A stretch of 21,919 bases of DNA from Paulinella micropora (lineage: Eukaryota > Cercozoa > Imbricatea > Euglyphida). The stretch covers positions 533,185-555,103 of the forward strand of contig BJOX01000306.1 in the NCBI GenBank assembly GCA_009731375.1, written 5' to 3'. Position 1 is the first letter of the stretch. Every line of letters begins with the position of its first letter. The notes below the pieces were generated by a model. The model did not search any database. It was given only the letters and a program-made list of their open reading frames with translations, and had not been told where the DNA came from. Made by a program: the position numbers and the translations under genes. Positions 8,206 through 15,822 of the stretch are shown here, piece by piece.

Positions 8206-8730
8206 GATGTAACTATGCCGGCCCACCCGGTCTATAATGGAATTACTCGGTCCGGTCTCTGTCTGCCAAGTTAGATGATCCTTGGCTTGAAGTCGGATTA
8301 CCGTTTACGGAGTCCCTCTACCGTCGTTGAACTCAGTTACTATTACTGGGTACATTCAAATGTCAAACTCAGCCATAGAATTTGTGTTAAGGGGCAGATT
8401 TCAGATTAGCGGCCAGATTTCAGATTAGTGGTCAGAATTCAAATTAATGCAACTTAACGGCTGATAGTATATCCGTCCGCAAAATCTGCATAATTTTTGC
8501 GAAATATTACCGTTAAATTGAACTAATTTGAATTCTGACCACTGATCTAAAATCTGACCGCTACTTGAGTCTGAAATCTGACCCTTAATTCAAATTCGCT
8601 GGCTGAGTTTGACACTTGAATGTACCCAGTAATAGCGGCCGGTAATGATTCCACAATCTTCATGTCACGAGTCGTTAGATACCAATAGTTGTTATATTAT
8701 TCAGAAAGACAGTCTGATCTATTCGCAGCC
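8206..8730 (-). repeat. diverged repeat block alpha, copy 2, interrupted by a MITE
   Basis: The reverse complement of 8212-8325 and of 8640-8690 matches 3830-3950 in order. The 292-bp MITE interrupts the match, so the MITE arrived after this block. Confidence 0.55.
8343..8632. mobile_element. TA-flanked foldback MITE, about 290 bp
   Basis: The left end TTACTGGGTACATTCAA (8343 on) and its inverted partner TTGAATGTACCCAGTAA (ending 8632) head long imperfect arms of about 110 bp each. Each end is bounded by TA (8341-8342 and 8633-8634), the target duplication typical of Tc1/mariner-type elements. The arms contain short repeated words (CAGATTTCAGATTAG, GGTCAGA). There is no room for a transposase, so it is non-autonomous. 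The superfamily is inferred from the TA duplication only. Confidence 0.8.
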
Positions 8731-9205
8731 CGGTGGGTTGTTGCCGCAGTGACTCAATATTTCAAATCATATCATAGTAGCGACTGTCTAACGACATGAC
8801 ACTGAGTGAAGAATGATGTATCAGCTTCGGACTGAGCACTTTAACGACCGGCCAAAATCACCGTAGTACCGTTGACTCAGCTTTTCATTGTTTTTGACCG
8901 GCCCGCCGTTTAGATTCTCAGGCTCCGAGTCTGCACTACGTTTCGACTTCACTAACTAGATTAAGTTTTCGATTTCGTTCAGAAATGACTGAGGTATGAC
9001 GCTGAACTGTACCGGGTCTCTGCATGACCTTAACTTGAACTATGACTGCTAGTCTAAGTTTTTTTTATTTTAAGCTTCATCTTTTCTATTTTTGTATGTA
9101 TTAATACCGGCCCTACCATTTTATTGATTCTCTCCTGCTTCCCACTCAGCTCTATGAGTGGCAAGTATTCTATTAGAACAGTGCTTGCGTAAAAAAAAGT
9201 TTTTA
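8731..9205. repeat. inverted gamma copy (8835-8990) and flanking unique sequence
   Basis: 8835-8990 is the reverse complement counterpart of 5165-5303. The rest up to the piggyBac target site is AT-rich with no gene I can support. Confidence 0.6.
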
Positions 9206-9209
9206 TTAA
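9206..9209. other. TTAA target site duplication, left
   Basis: TTAA directly abuts CCCTTAACCGG. The matching TTAA follows the right end at 14276-14279. TTAA is the invariant piggyBac target. Confidence 0.9.
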
Positions 9210-9263
9210 CCCTTAACCGGTTTGCCACTTTTGGGGATCTAAAGCCACGTTTGGGGATCCGAC
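9210..9263 (+). repeat. left piggyBac end: 14-bp TIR plus two 20-bp subterminal repeats
   Basis: After the TIR come GCCACTTTTGGGGATCTAAA (9224-9243) and GCCACGTTTGGGGATCCGAC (9244-9263). These are likely transposase binding sites. Confidence 0.85.
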
Positions 9264-9394
9264 CCAATTTCAAGTTTTTTAATCCTATTTGTGGTTTTTG
9301 ACAGTTATATTATTAAATTCAATTGAATTAAACCCGGTGGAAGCTAATTGTGTAAAAAAACCGTTAATAACCAATAAAACCTTGACAATCACTG

Positions 9395-9807
9395 TCACAA
9401 CGGCTGCATCTTACATTTCCCAGATGGAACGAAATGATTGACTGTGTGCCACGGAAAACATTCTCCAGTTCGGCAAAAAAGATAGCGACAATCGCTGCAA
9501 TAAGCACTGGTGACTCCTCTGGGCTTGCTTCCAACTTCCGTCGTTTTAAGGACGGCGGCGGAGTGTGTTTGCCTTCCAGGTGTCATCCACGATGGCGTGT
9601 GGTGACGTGTTGCGACTGCGCGCACGAACGGTGGCTGGCCTTGTCTTCGCCACCTTGTTCGCTTGCCGACTCGACTTCAACGTCTTCGACTTCCTCTTCG
9701 TCTTGTTCGTCGGCCTCCTCGTCATCTTCCCCGTCATTCTCTTCTAGGTTCTTGACGTGGCCGTCGCTAGGCGATGGCTTGCCTATCATGAACAGATTAA
9801 CGTGGCG
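9395..9807 (-). pseudogene. piggyBac transposase C-terminal part: acidic linker and Cys-rich tail
   Basis: Read from 9807, the minus strand gives RHVNLFMIGKPSPSDG, then an Asp/Glu-rich linker (about 30 residues). After a frame change it ends in YCSDCRYLFCRTGECF followed by HTVNHF (Cys codons about 9460-9499). That is the C..C....C....CF..WH pattern of the Cys-rich, zinc-binding tail of piggyBac transposases, which recognises transposon ends. The linker and tail lie in different frames (frames differ by 2 modulo 3), so there is a frameshift or an undetected intron near 9600. The segment is cut off from the catalytic core by the inserted cassette. Joining codon AAC (11964-11962) to CGC (9807-9805) restores one continuous frame (VTN-RHVNLF), which marks the original gene order. 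Confidence 0.7.
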
Positions 9808-10236
9808 ACCGTAGAGGTGAGCGTTCGAGGAGGACAGGAGGTCATGCGAAGTCGAAGGGGGTTGTAAGTTGGGACGGCGGTCGATGATTTTATTGAACTT
9901 GGCAATCGGGTAGGACGTTTCCGTTGCCAACGTGGTAGGGCGGAAGTCGTAGCTGACCTGTAGTGGCGTCTCGAAGAGGTGGAACTCGGTCTCGTAGACA
10001 ATTTGCTTGGAAGCTGGCTTCAGGGGCATGTAGTCCGTGGGCCTGATCGCTTGCGCGTCGTCGATAGAGAGGTTGAGTTGGGCCGCGACCTCGTTGGTGC
10101 ATCGGGGAGGTGGTTCGAAATGTAGATCGTGATGGCATGGAGCGGGGACGTCGGGGTCGCCGAGACGAAGCACAGCCAAACGATACCCCTCCCATACCCG
10201 GGTATGATACCCGGTATGATACCCGTGGGGTATCAT
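9808..10236 (-). CDS. unrecognised cassette protein, copy 2, fused in frame to transposase linker
   Basis: The minus-strand frame from 10236 reads through the palindromic tract and then LRLGDPDVPAPCHHDLHF, NLSIDDAQAIRPTDYMPL, VYETEFHLFETPLQVSYDF and SSSNAHLY. At 9808 it crosses without a stop into the transposase linker (GRHVNLFMIG). Compared with copy 1 it has no frameshift near 10030. The true start is unclear because the upstream part is repeat; the first non-repeat residues are at about 10190. I do not recognise the protein. Its recurrence with intact frame favours a real coding sequence over chance. Confidence 0.45.
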
Positions 10237-10438
10237 AAACCGATACCCCTAGTCCATATACCCCTGTCCCATACCCCGGGGTATGATACTCTTGTCCCAT
10301 ACCCCTGTTCCATACATCGGGGGGGTATGGGAGGGCGGGGGAGGGTATCATAACCCAGGGATACGGGGGAAGGGTATCATAACCCAGGGATATGGGAGGG
10401 GGGGTATGGGCGTATCATACCCCAGGGGTATCATAATG
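10175..10438. repeat. palindromic GGTATCATACCCC minisatellite, copy 2
   Basis: It looks identical to 5815-6078 base by base. For an unstable palindromic repeat this is strong evidence that the duplication is recent or that the copies are being homogenised. Confidence 0.85.
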
Positions 10439-10780
10439 CAACCGATTGATCTGTACAGGTCCACTGTCGACTCCAAACCGAAGTGATGCACCGTGTTTGA
10501 AAAAGGCGAATATCAGTGTTCCTAGGTGTATCAGGACCCCTGTCGACTCCAAGCAGGAGTGGTGCTCCGTGTCTGAAGATGACGAGATCCTGCCTAGTAA
10601 CGGTGTTGCTAGGTGTGGCGAAATGCATGATTTAATTTAGGTGGCTTGACAAGTGGTCGTTGCCGAGGGAGAGAGGGCTGGTGGTTGCGTTGTTGGCTGG
10701 CGAACAGGGGGTGCACTCTAAATCGCGTCGGGTAAGCGGGCGTCGCGGGCCAGGTCGTTGAGTGGGGTTCTTTGGGCTTG
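10439..10780 (+). repeat. repeat R1, copy 2
   Basis: Same as 6079-6420, offset by 4,360. Confidence 0.85.
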
Positions 10781-10840
10781 GTGCCCCCTTGTCGGTAGGG
10801 TCCATAGGATCTATCTCCGCCGGTGAGCCTTCCCCTGGGG

Positions 10841-10956
10841 AGAGAGAGAGGGGGGGGGGGGGGGGGGGGNNNNNNNNNNNNNNNNNNNNNNNNNNNNNNN
10901 NNNNNNNNNNNNNNNNNNNNNNNNNNNNNNNNNNGGGGGGGGGGGGGGGGGGGGGG
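10841..10956. other. poly-G tract with 65-bp assembly gap (10870-10934)
   Basis: Same context as the gap at 6510-6560. Confidence 0.9.
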
Positions 10957-11167
10957 CGTGCCCGGTGGATCCTTGGATTCCCTTACCCCAGAGGATATCA
11001 TGTTATTCCAGTGTGAAGTGTGCCAATTTGTTTCTGTTCGAGATGCAGATTGTTGTTTCAGGCGTCTTATTCTTGAGTTCCTTTTGGTTCCATTAGGTCC
11101 GTTCTTGGGATCCGCTTCCGTCCCGTCCTTAGCTAGTTTCTGAGTCTCCGGTGTTGGGCTAGTTTGA

Positions 11168-11737
11168 TTAGATCGTATTAACTTGTGTATGTGTATGTAG
11201 GTAAGGGTGAACCCCTGCCTGTGTGTGGGCACTTGTAACACTTGTCCTGGGTATTTGGTAATGGTGCTTTGCTTGTCGTTGGGGTAGAATGTGTGTGAGT
11301 AGTTATTCATGGGCGCACCCTGGTTGGGTGTATGGGGCGTCTTTAGCGAGTGGGTGCATCCCGGGTCTATGTGTTCGGCATTGTTGGTGTATTTTGCCTG
11401 TCATCATACTGGGCATCGATTCTCCTATTGTGGCTAGAACTTCGGCCAGTCGGCGGATCGTGTCTGAGTCCTGGTGGGTTGTGAGATCCGGGGCGTGTTG
11501 CATCATCTGGATTAGCTTTGCCATTGGAAAATCACGCCAGGGGCCCGTTGGGATTGATTTTTGCATCCAGGAGATTAATGGAGTAAGATACTGGATGACG
11601 CTGTTAGCGAAGCATGTCTTGCCCCAGTTAGGCAGTGTTTTCCAGCAGCCAGGGAGCAAGCTTGGTGTTGTTTGCGGTGGGGCCAGGATAGTTGTTGGGG
11701 GTGTGGAAGTTTCCCTTGTCACGTCCTGTTCGCTCAT
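11168..11737 (-). pseudogene. USP-like cysteine protease fragment, copy 2, broken
   Basis: Same reading as 6794-7363: Cys box WGKTCFANSVIQYL, then the stop codon (11303-11305) inside the CAHE/LLTHIL box. It lies in the transposon on the same strand as the transposase. Only the sequence upstream of its Met differs from copy 1, because R2 has been cut away and replaced by filler at 11742-11760. Confidence 0.65.
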
Positions 11738-11741
11738 TATC

Positions 11742-11760
11742 ATCTAAAGCCACGTTTGGG
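11742..11760 (+). other. 19-bp filler identical to the piggyBac left end
   Basis: ATCTAAAGCCACGTTTGGG here is identical to 9237-9255, which spans the two left subterminal repeats. It sits exactly where copy 2 has lost 142 bp relative to copy 1. It is a junction scar, with the same orientation as the left end. Confidence 0.85.
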
Positions 11761-11964
11761 CGTGTCTGAAGAAGACTAGATCCTGCCTAGTAACGGTGTT
11801 GCTAGGTGTGGCGAAATGTATGGATTTAATTTAGGTGGCTTGACAAGTGGTCGTTGCCGAGGGAGAGAGGGCTGGTGGTTGCGTTGTTGGCTGGCGAACA
11901 GGGGGTGCACTCTAAATCGCGTCGGGTAAGCGGGCGTCGCGGACCAGGTCGTTGAGTGGGTGTT
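11761..11964 (+). repeat. repeat R2, 3' half, copy 2
   Basis: Matches 7511-7714. Its reverse strand supplies the last 61 in-frame codons (HSTTWSATPAYPTRF on) appended to the transposase catalytic core before a stop at 11776. Confidence 0.85.
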
Positions 11965-13418
11965 TGTAACCGCAACATCTAACAAACCCGCAAATAACTT
12001 GAACCAAGGCTTGTTGAATATTACCGCCTTCTCAACTCCGTAACGAAGTCGTAACTGATCGCCTGTATCAACGCCGCCCATGTGCTGAGTGTATGTCTTG
12101 CAAATTTCAAAACAATTCACTGGAACCGTAGCTCCACCCCCCCCATGCAGCCTCCTTTCGACGTGGCTCATGGTACCCCCCAACACAGTTGACAAAAAAT
12201 AAACCACCTGGGTGTCTTTCCAAGCAACAGCATGCATAGTGACTCCGTTATGACTCCAAGTGGCCATTGCGGACGTGCCCCGGTCACTATTCTTCTTGAC
12301 TTCGTCCAGTAGCTCCTTTGCCGCCCTCAGCCTGGGTTTGACAACAGTGCCAATGCAGTTGATGCCCCTCTTTAGGACACAGTCAAAAAACAACTGCAGC
12401 CCTGTGTAAAACCTATCTAAAGCGATGATCCTGCCGCTTTGGTCGATGCTGGCTAGGTCTAAAAGCTTCATAACAACTGCATACGTCATTCCGTGCCCAG
12501 AATCGTCCTGCACCGTTCCCTCACCCTCATAACAAAGCAGCGTATAAAAATAGCCTGTTACTGAACAGCACAGAGCAAACAGTTTGAATCCCCATTTGAT
12601 GGGTTTTTTCGGTAAGTATTGCCTGAGGTAGGTACGCCCTTTAAAAGGGATCATTCCCTCGTCGATTGACACCCACTGACCCAATTCCCACAGCCTAGGA
12701 AAATTTTCTTGTATAATCTCAATAAAGACTCGAACATTGAAAAGTTTGTCATACTGAGGGGAGTCACGAGGAGCTGCCAGACGGGGGTCAGTGAGATGAA
12801 AATAACGTTTGATATTCTGATACCTCACGTACCCCATGATGCTTGCAAGGTCTGGCCACTGCCAGAAGTCTGACACAGCGCCAATCCAATAATCTGTTTC
12901 AGCAGGCAACCCCATCACCCCCATCATTATAAGGATCGCCAAAAATGAAAGTATGTCAGATAGTGTCACGGGTACCAAATGCCGTTGACGCTCTGAGGGG
13001 TTGAGATTACGTTTCCAGGTTGCATACTTGTTGGTGTTTCTTGTGACATTCTGCCAGAATTGCGTGGGTAAGAACATAAAGAAAATATCCACCATACTGA
13101 GGAGGTCGGGGGAACGCACAGAAAGTGATGCCCTGGACTGCCCTTCGAATGCCGGCAGCACACGAGGAGGTGCAACACCCACCTTCCATTCTTTGACATC
13201 TTTGAACTCACTGGCAGGTAGGCTATCGCCTTCGTCAATCTCTAGTGCCGGATCCTCCTCCTCGTCTTCACCAGACCCCTCATCTTCTTCGACATCATCG
13301 TCACTGACAAGTGAGTCGCTGGGATGAGGGGCTCGTTTGTTGTCACGAGTCCACATCTCCTTCTTTTTGATCCTCTTCATCGATTGAACTACCCGACTCA
13401 TCCCCCGACTCTGGCGGT
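11962..13418 (-). CDS. piggyBac transposase, catalytic core exon
   Basis: The open frame runs from an acceptor (CCAACAG, exon start 13418; first Met 13401). Numbering from that Met: an acidic stretch (about 34-57), the DDE_Tnp_1_7 N-terminal part (about 100-240), then the catalytic aspartates D247 in SIDEGMIPFKG, D329 in IALDRFYTG, and D445/D448 in MGGVDTGDQ. All four are present, as in active piggyBac enzymes. The conserved KPWFKLFAGLLDVAVTN closes the fold at 480. The frame then runs 61 residues into cassette sequence and stops at 11776, so the Cys-rich tail is missing. The protein cuts and pastes DNA at TTAA in the nucleus. The core may be catalytically competent but probably binds ends poorly. 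Confidence 0.9.
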
Positions 13419-13555
13419 CTGTTGGAAAACAGTACAGTAAGGAATACTGACAGCCAACGCCGATGCATGTATGGAAGTACAGAAATCTACTATACTTCCA
13501 GCATCGTCCTTGGCCGACAACAAAACAGAAGCAAATTGCACAAAATAGCTGAAAC

Positions 13556-13996
13556 CAGGTAGGGATAGGTACACATAGTCATCGTCATCAGGGTCGCTGG
13601 GTATCAAGCCGTCCTCACTGCAAACACGCAGAGAAACCATTCGACATCACAAGAAAAATTCGAGGTTCAAGAAAAACAAGTCTACCCAGCATTTATTGCA
13701 TTTTTGGCATCTCCGTCGATTTCCTGGCCTTGCCCAAGTATGCCGTTATCGGCAGAGCCACTCCCTTCAATTCTGTATTTGATAATCTCCGAAGCAATCA
13801 TCATGGAATCGTCTTCATCCTCCGCATCCCACTTCATCCAAAACTTGTCTTTTGTACGACCATACTGTCGAGAAACAGTACCCTCAATCTCCCTCGTCTT
13901 CCAGTCATCAGGCCATTTTTGTTTGGCATAAGCCTCACCAAATTCCCTGACCGGAAGACGCACACGGACTGTGAGAAGCTCTTGGTGCGCAGACAT
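13556..13996 (-). CDS. piggyBac transposase N-terminal exons 1 and 2
   Basis: Exon 1 (13996 down to 13686) starts MSAHQELLTVRVRLP and contains W..KTREIEGTV and FWMKWDAEDED, an SH3/Tudor-like pattern. The donor is GTAGAC at 13685 and the acceptor TTTGCAG before 13617. Exon 2 (13617-13556) encodes an Asp-rich EDGLIPSDPDDDDYVYLSLP, with donor GTTTCA at 13555. Splicing to 13418 keeps one frame throughout (311 + 62 bases, then phase 1), which supports the model. An in-frame Met at 14089 exists, but the extra residues are poly-Phe-rich, so I prefer 13996. Introns are short (68 and 137 bp). The N-terminal domain assignment is inference; the splice model has no transcript support. Confidence 0.6.
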
Positions 13997-14225
13997 GATG
14001 TTGAAAAAAAAAAAAAAGGTCCCCGCCACGTAAAAAAAGGCAACGAAAATTCGTGAAAAAAAGTGGTTGGTGCCTGGTTTCAGTTTCATATTTAAGTCAC
14101 TTCTAGAAAAGCTATGACATTCTGGTTTTCACAGATAGCTTCCCCAACACGTAAATATGAAATTTGCAGCGTAGTACAGCTTGTTTCGATTGGTATTTAT
14201 GTTTTTATTCAACTCAAAAATTCAA

Positions 14226-14275
14226 ACCACTTTTGGGGATTGAAGCCACTTTTGGGGATTGAAACCGGTTAAGGG
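14226..14275 (+). repeat. right piggyBac end: two 19-bp subterminal repeats plus 14-bp TIR
   Basis: ACCACTTTTGGGGATTGAA (14226-14244) and GCCACTTTTGGGGATTGAA (14245-14263) lie beside AAACCGGTTAAGGG. They run in the same direction as the left-end copies rather than inverted. Confidence 0.85.
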
Positions 14276-14279
14276 TTAA
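14276..14279. other. TTAA target site duplication, right
   Basis: TTAA follows AAGGG and matches 9206-9209. Confidence 0.9.
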
Positions 14280-14802
14280 TATAAATATTAGGTTTTGCGT
14301 GTGCAAGGTCACAAGTTACTCGGCTTTTATGTTGTATTTGCGCCCTACTCCAGTATTACCACTGCTACTTCTGCAAAAGTTGGGCTAAATAAGTACTTAA
14401 GAACTAGGAATTTCCTCAAGTCAATCCCTAAGAGCGTCAGCTCATTGAGTTGAGAGAGTAGAAGTGGCAATTTCTGCCTTAGTGGAAAAGTTTTTAGCTG
14501 ACGGCATACGATTGCCATTTTCTCTGTGGTGGCTTACCACCGAAACCGCTTCTCGGAAGCGTGCACAGCAATTCTCACAAAGGCAAACGATTGTCTTCTA
14601 GCAAGAAAGGGAGCGAGGGTCGAACGATCTGTCCTTTGATCTTTCACGATTTCTGAATAAGCATTTGGTTATTTAAAAAAGACACTCATTCTGACCTCAC
14701 CTTCACCACCTGCTTCCAAAACGTCGAAATCTTGCATATCAGCTTTGCAAGAGGCCTTTTTGCACAGTCAGGGATTTTGGCCTCTTAAGAAATGGTCCAG
14801 AT
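14280..14802. other. unique sequence between transposon and minus-strand gene end
   Basis: It is unique sequence with no recognisable repeat or open frame. On the minus strand it is the 3' flank of the terminal exon below. Confidence 0.5.
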
Positions 14803-14808
14803 TTTATT
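14803..14808 (-). terminator. polyadenylation signal AATAAA
   Basis: The minus strand reads GGCGAATAAAATC. The stop codon TAA of the terminal exon (14806-14804) lies inside the hexamer. A signal this close to the stop would give an extremely short 3' UTR, so it may not be the one used. Confidence 0.35.
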
Positions 14809-14939
14809 CGCCGCTTTTGTCTCGTCCTTGGTGTACTAATGTCGTTGTTGATGACCTCGCTAATTGTAACTGTTGTGGTTGATGGCGCCGCTCGGATATG
14901 CCTCTCTCAACTGCTGTGAGCCGCAGTTCATGCAGATCA
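14804..14939 (-). CDS. putative terminal coding exon of a minus-strand gene
   Basis: It is preceded by GTATGCAG (acceptor, AG at 14941-14940). With the phase-2 donor of the exon at 15056-15092 it reads QRDSDLHELRLTAVERG, then SERRHQPQQLQLARSS and ends GRDKSGE-stop at 14804. The sequence is charged and Gln/Arg-rich, as in a coiled or disordered tail. A second frame across the acceptor (CMNCGSQQLREAYPSG) is also open but would need another phase. I do not recognise the family. Support is the acceptor, the phase agreement and the stop/AATAAA. Confidence 0.45.
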
Positions 14940-14940
14940 C

Positions 14941-15055
14941 TGCATACATACATACATACATAGATGCATGCATGCATGCATGCATACATACATGCATACA
15001 TACATACATACATACGTACATACGTACATACATACATACGTACATACGTACATAC
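14941..15055. repeat. (CATA)n with CATG and CGTA variants
   Basis: On the minus strand this is (GTAT)n that starts as an extension of the donor GTATGT at 15055 and ends at the acceptor at 14940, so the whole intron is simple repeat. Confidence 0.9.
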
Positions 15056-15092
15056 CTGTCTCTTTGCTTGTCCACCATGTTCTGAACCAATC
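15056..15092 (-). CDS. putative 37-bp coding exon ([11 protein letters not shown])
   Basis: The minus strand has acceptor TTTCGTTAG before 15092 and donor GTATGT at 15055-15050. The exon reads two bases, [11 protein letters not shown], then two bases (phase 2), which join the terminal exon as RDSDLHEL. It is the only one of five copies with a functional-looking donor. Confidence 0.5.
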
Positions 15093-15100
15093 CTAACGAA

Positions 15101-15147
<47 letters not shown>

Positions 15148-15316
15148 TAGATAGATAGATAGATAGATAGATGACTGTCTCTTTGCTTGTCCACCACGTT
15201 CTGAACCAATCCTAGCGAGAGAGAGAGAAAGAGAGAGAGAGAGATAGATATATAGATAGATAGATAGATAGATGACTGTCTTTTTGCTTGTCCATCACGT
15301 TCTGAACCAATCCTAA

Positions 15317-15403
<87 letters not shown>

Positions 15404-15480
15404 TAGGTAGATAGATAGATAGATAGATAGATAGATGACTGTCTCTTTGCTTGTCCATCACGTTCTGAACCAATCCTAAC

Positions 15481-15512
<32 letters not shown>

Positions 15513-15600
15513 GAGATAGATAGATAGATAGATAGATAGATGGATAGATAGATGACTGTCTTTTTGCTTGTCCATCACGTTCTGAACCAATCCTAACGCA
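15093..15600 (-). repeat. four further copies of the 37-bp exon in (GA)n/(GATA)n
   Basis: Copies lie at 15175-15211, 15276-15312, 15439-15475 and 15556-15592, each 37 bp and 90% or more similar (LVQNVMDKQKD or variants). On the minus strand each has a CT-rich run and G[TC]TAG acceptor before it, but the donor GTATG is replaced by TCATC followed by (TATC)n. Start-to-start spacings are 119, 101, 163 and 117 bp. The spacers are GATA and GA repeats, so this is a compound satellite seeded by an exon. Confidence 0.85.
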
Positions 15601-15616
15601 AGATAATTGATGGATG

Positions 15617-15738
15617 TGTACGTGTGTGTGTGTGTGTGTGTTATGTGTGAGAGTGTGTGTGTATGTGAGTGTGTGTGTGTGTGTATGTGTGTGAGTGTGT
15701 GTGTGTGTGTGTGTGTGAATGTGTGTGTGTGTGTGTGA

Positions 15739-15822
<84 letters not shown>

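Larger units (their letters stand above)
9808..11964. repeat. cassette duplication, copy 2, inside the transposon
   Basis: Copy 2 of the 5451-7725 cassette, in the same orientation, offset by 4,359-4,374 bp. It begins at the word CGTAGAGGTG (9810) and ends at TGTT (11964). It lacks the counterpart of 7369-7510, which is replaced by a short filler at 11742-11760. I find no convincing target duplication at its ends, so it does not look like simple transposition. Confidence 0.9.
9210..14275 (-). mobile_element. piggyBac-superfamily transposon (5,066 bp) carrying an inserted cassette
   Basis: Perfect 14-bp terminal inverted repeats CCCTTAACCGGTTT (9210-9223 and 14262-14275) are flanked by TTAA on both sides. 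The minus strand encodes a piggyBac (DDE_Tnp_1_7-type) transposase with N-terminal exons near 14.0 kb, the catalytic core at 11962-13418 and a Cys-rich tail at 9395-9500. About 2,154 bp (9808-11961) is foreign cassette sequence. Without it the element would be about 2.9 kb, a normal piggyBac size. The terminal repeats and target duplications are undamaged, so the element could still be mobilised if a working transposase is supplied. Confidence 0.92.

Noticed and set aside
9206-9220. Telomere-like TTAACCCTTAACC
   Set aside because: Only two units, explained by the TTAA target followed by the piggyBac terminus.
9210-14275. A piggyBac-virus fusion of the Teratorn kind
   Set aside because: No viral capsid, polymerase or terminase signature; the cargo shows only USP-like motifs and an unknown protein.
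15056-15592. Regularly spaced near-identical units resembling a CRISPR array
   Set aside because: The spacers are simple repeats of unequal length, the units look like an exon with splice sites, and the context is eukaryotic.
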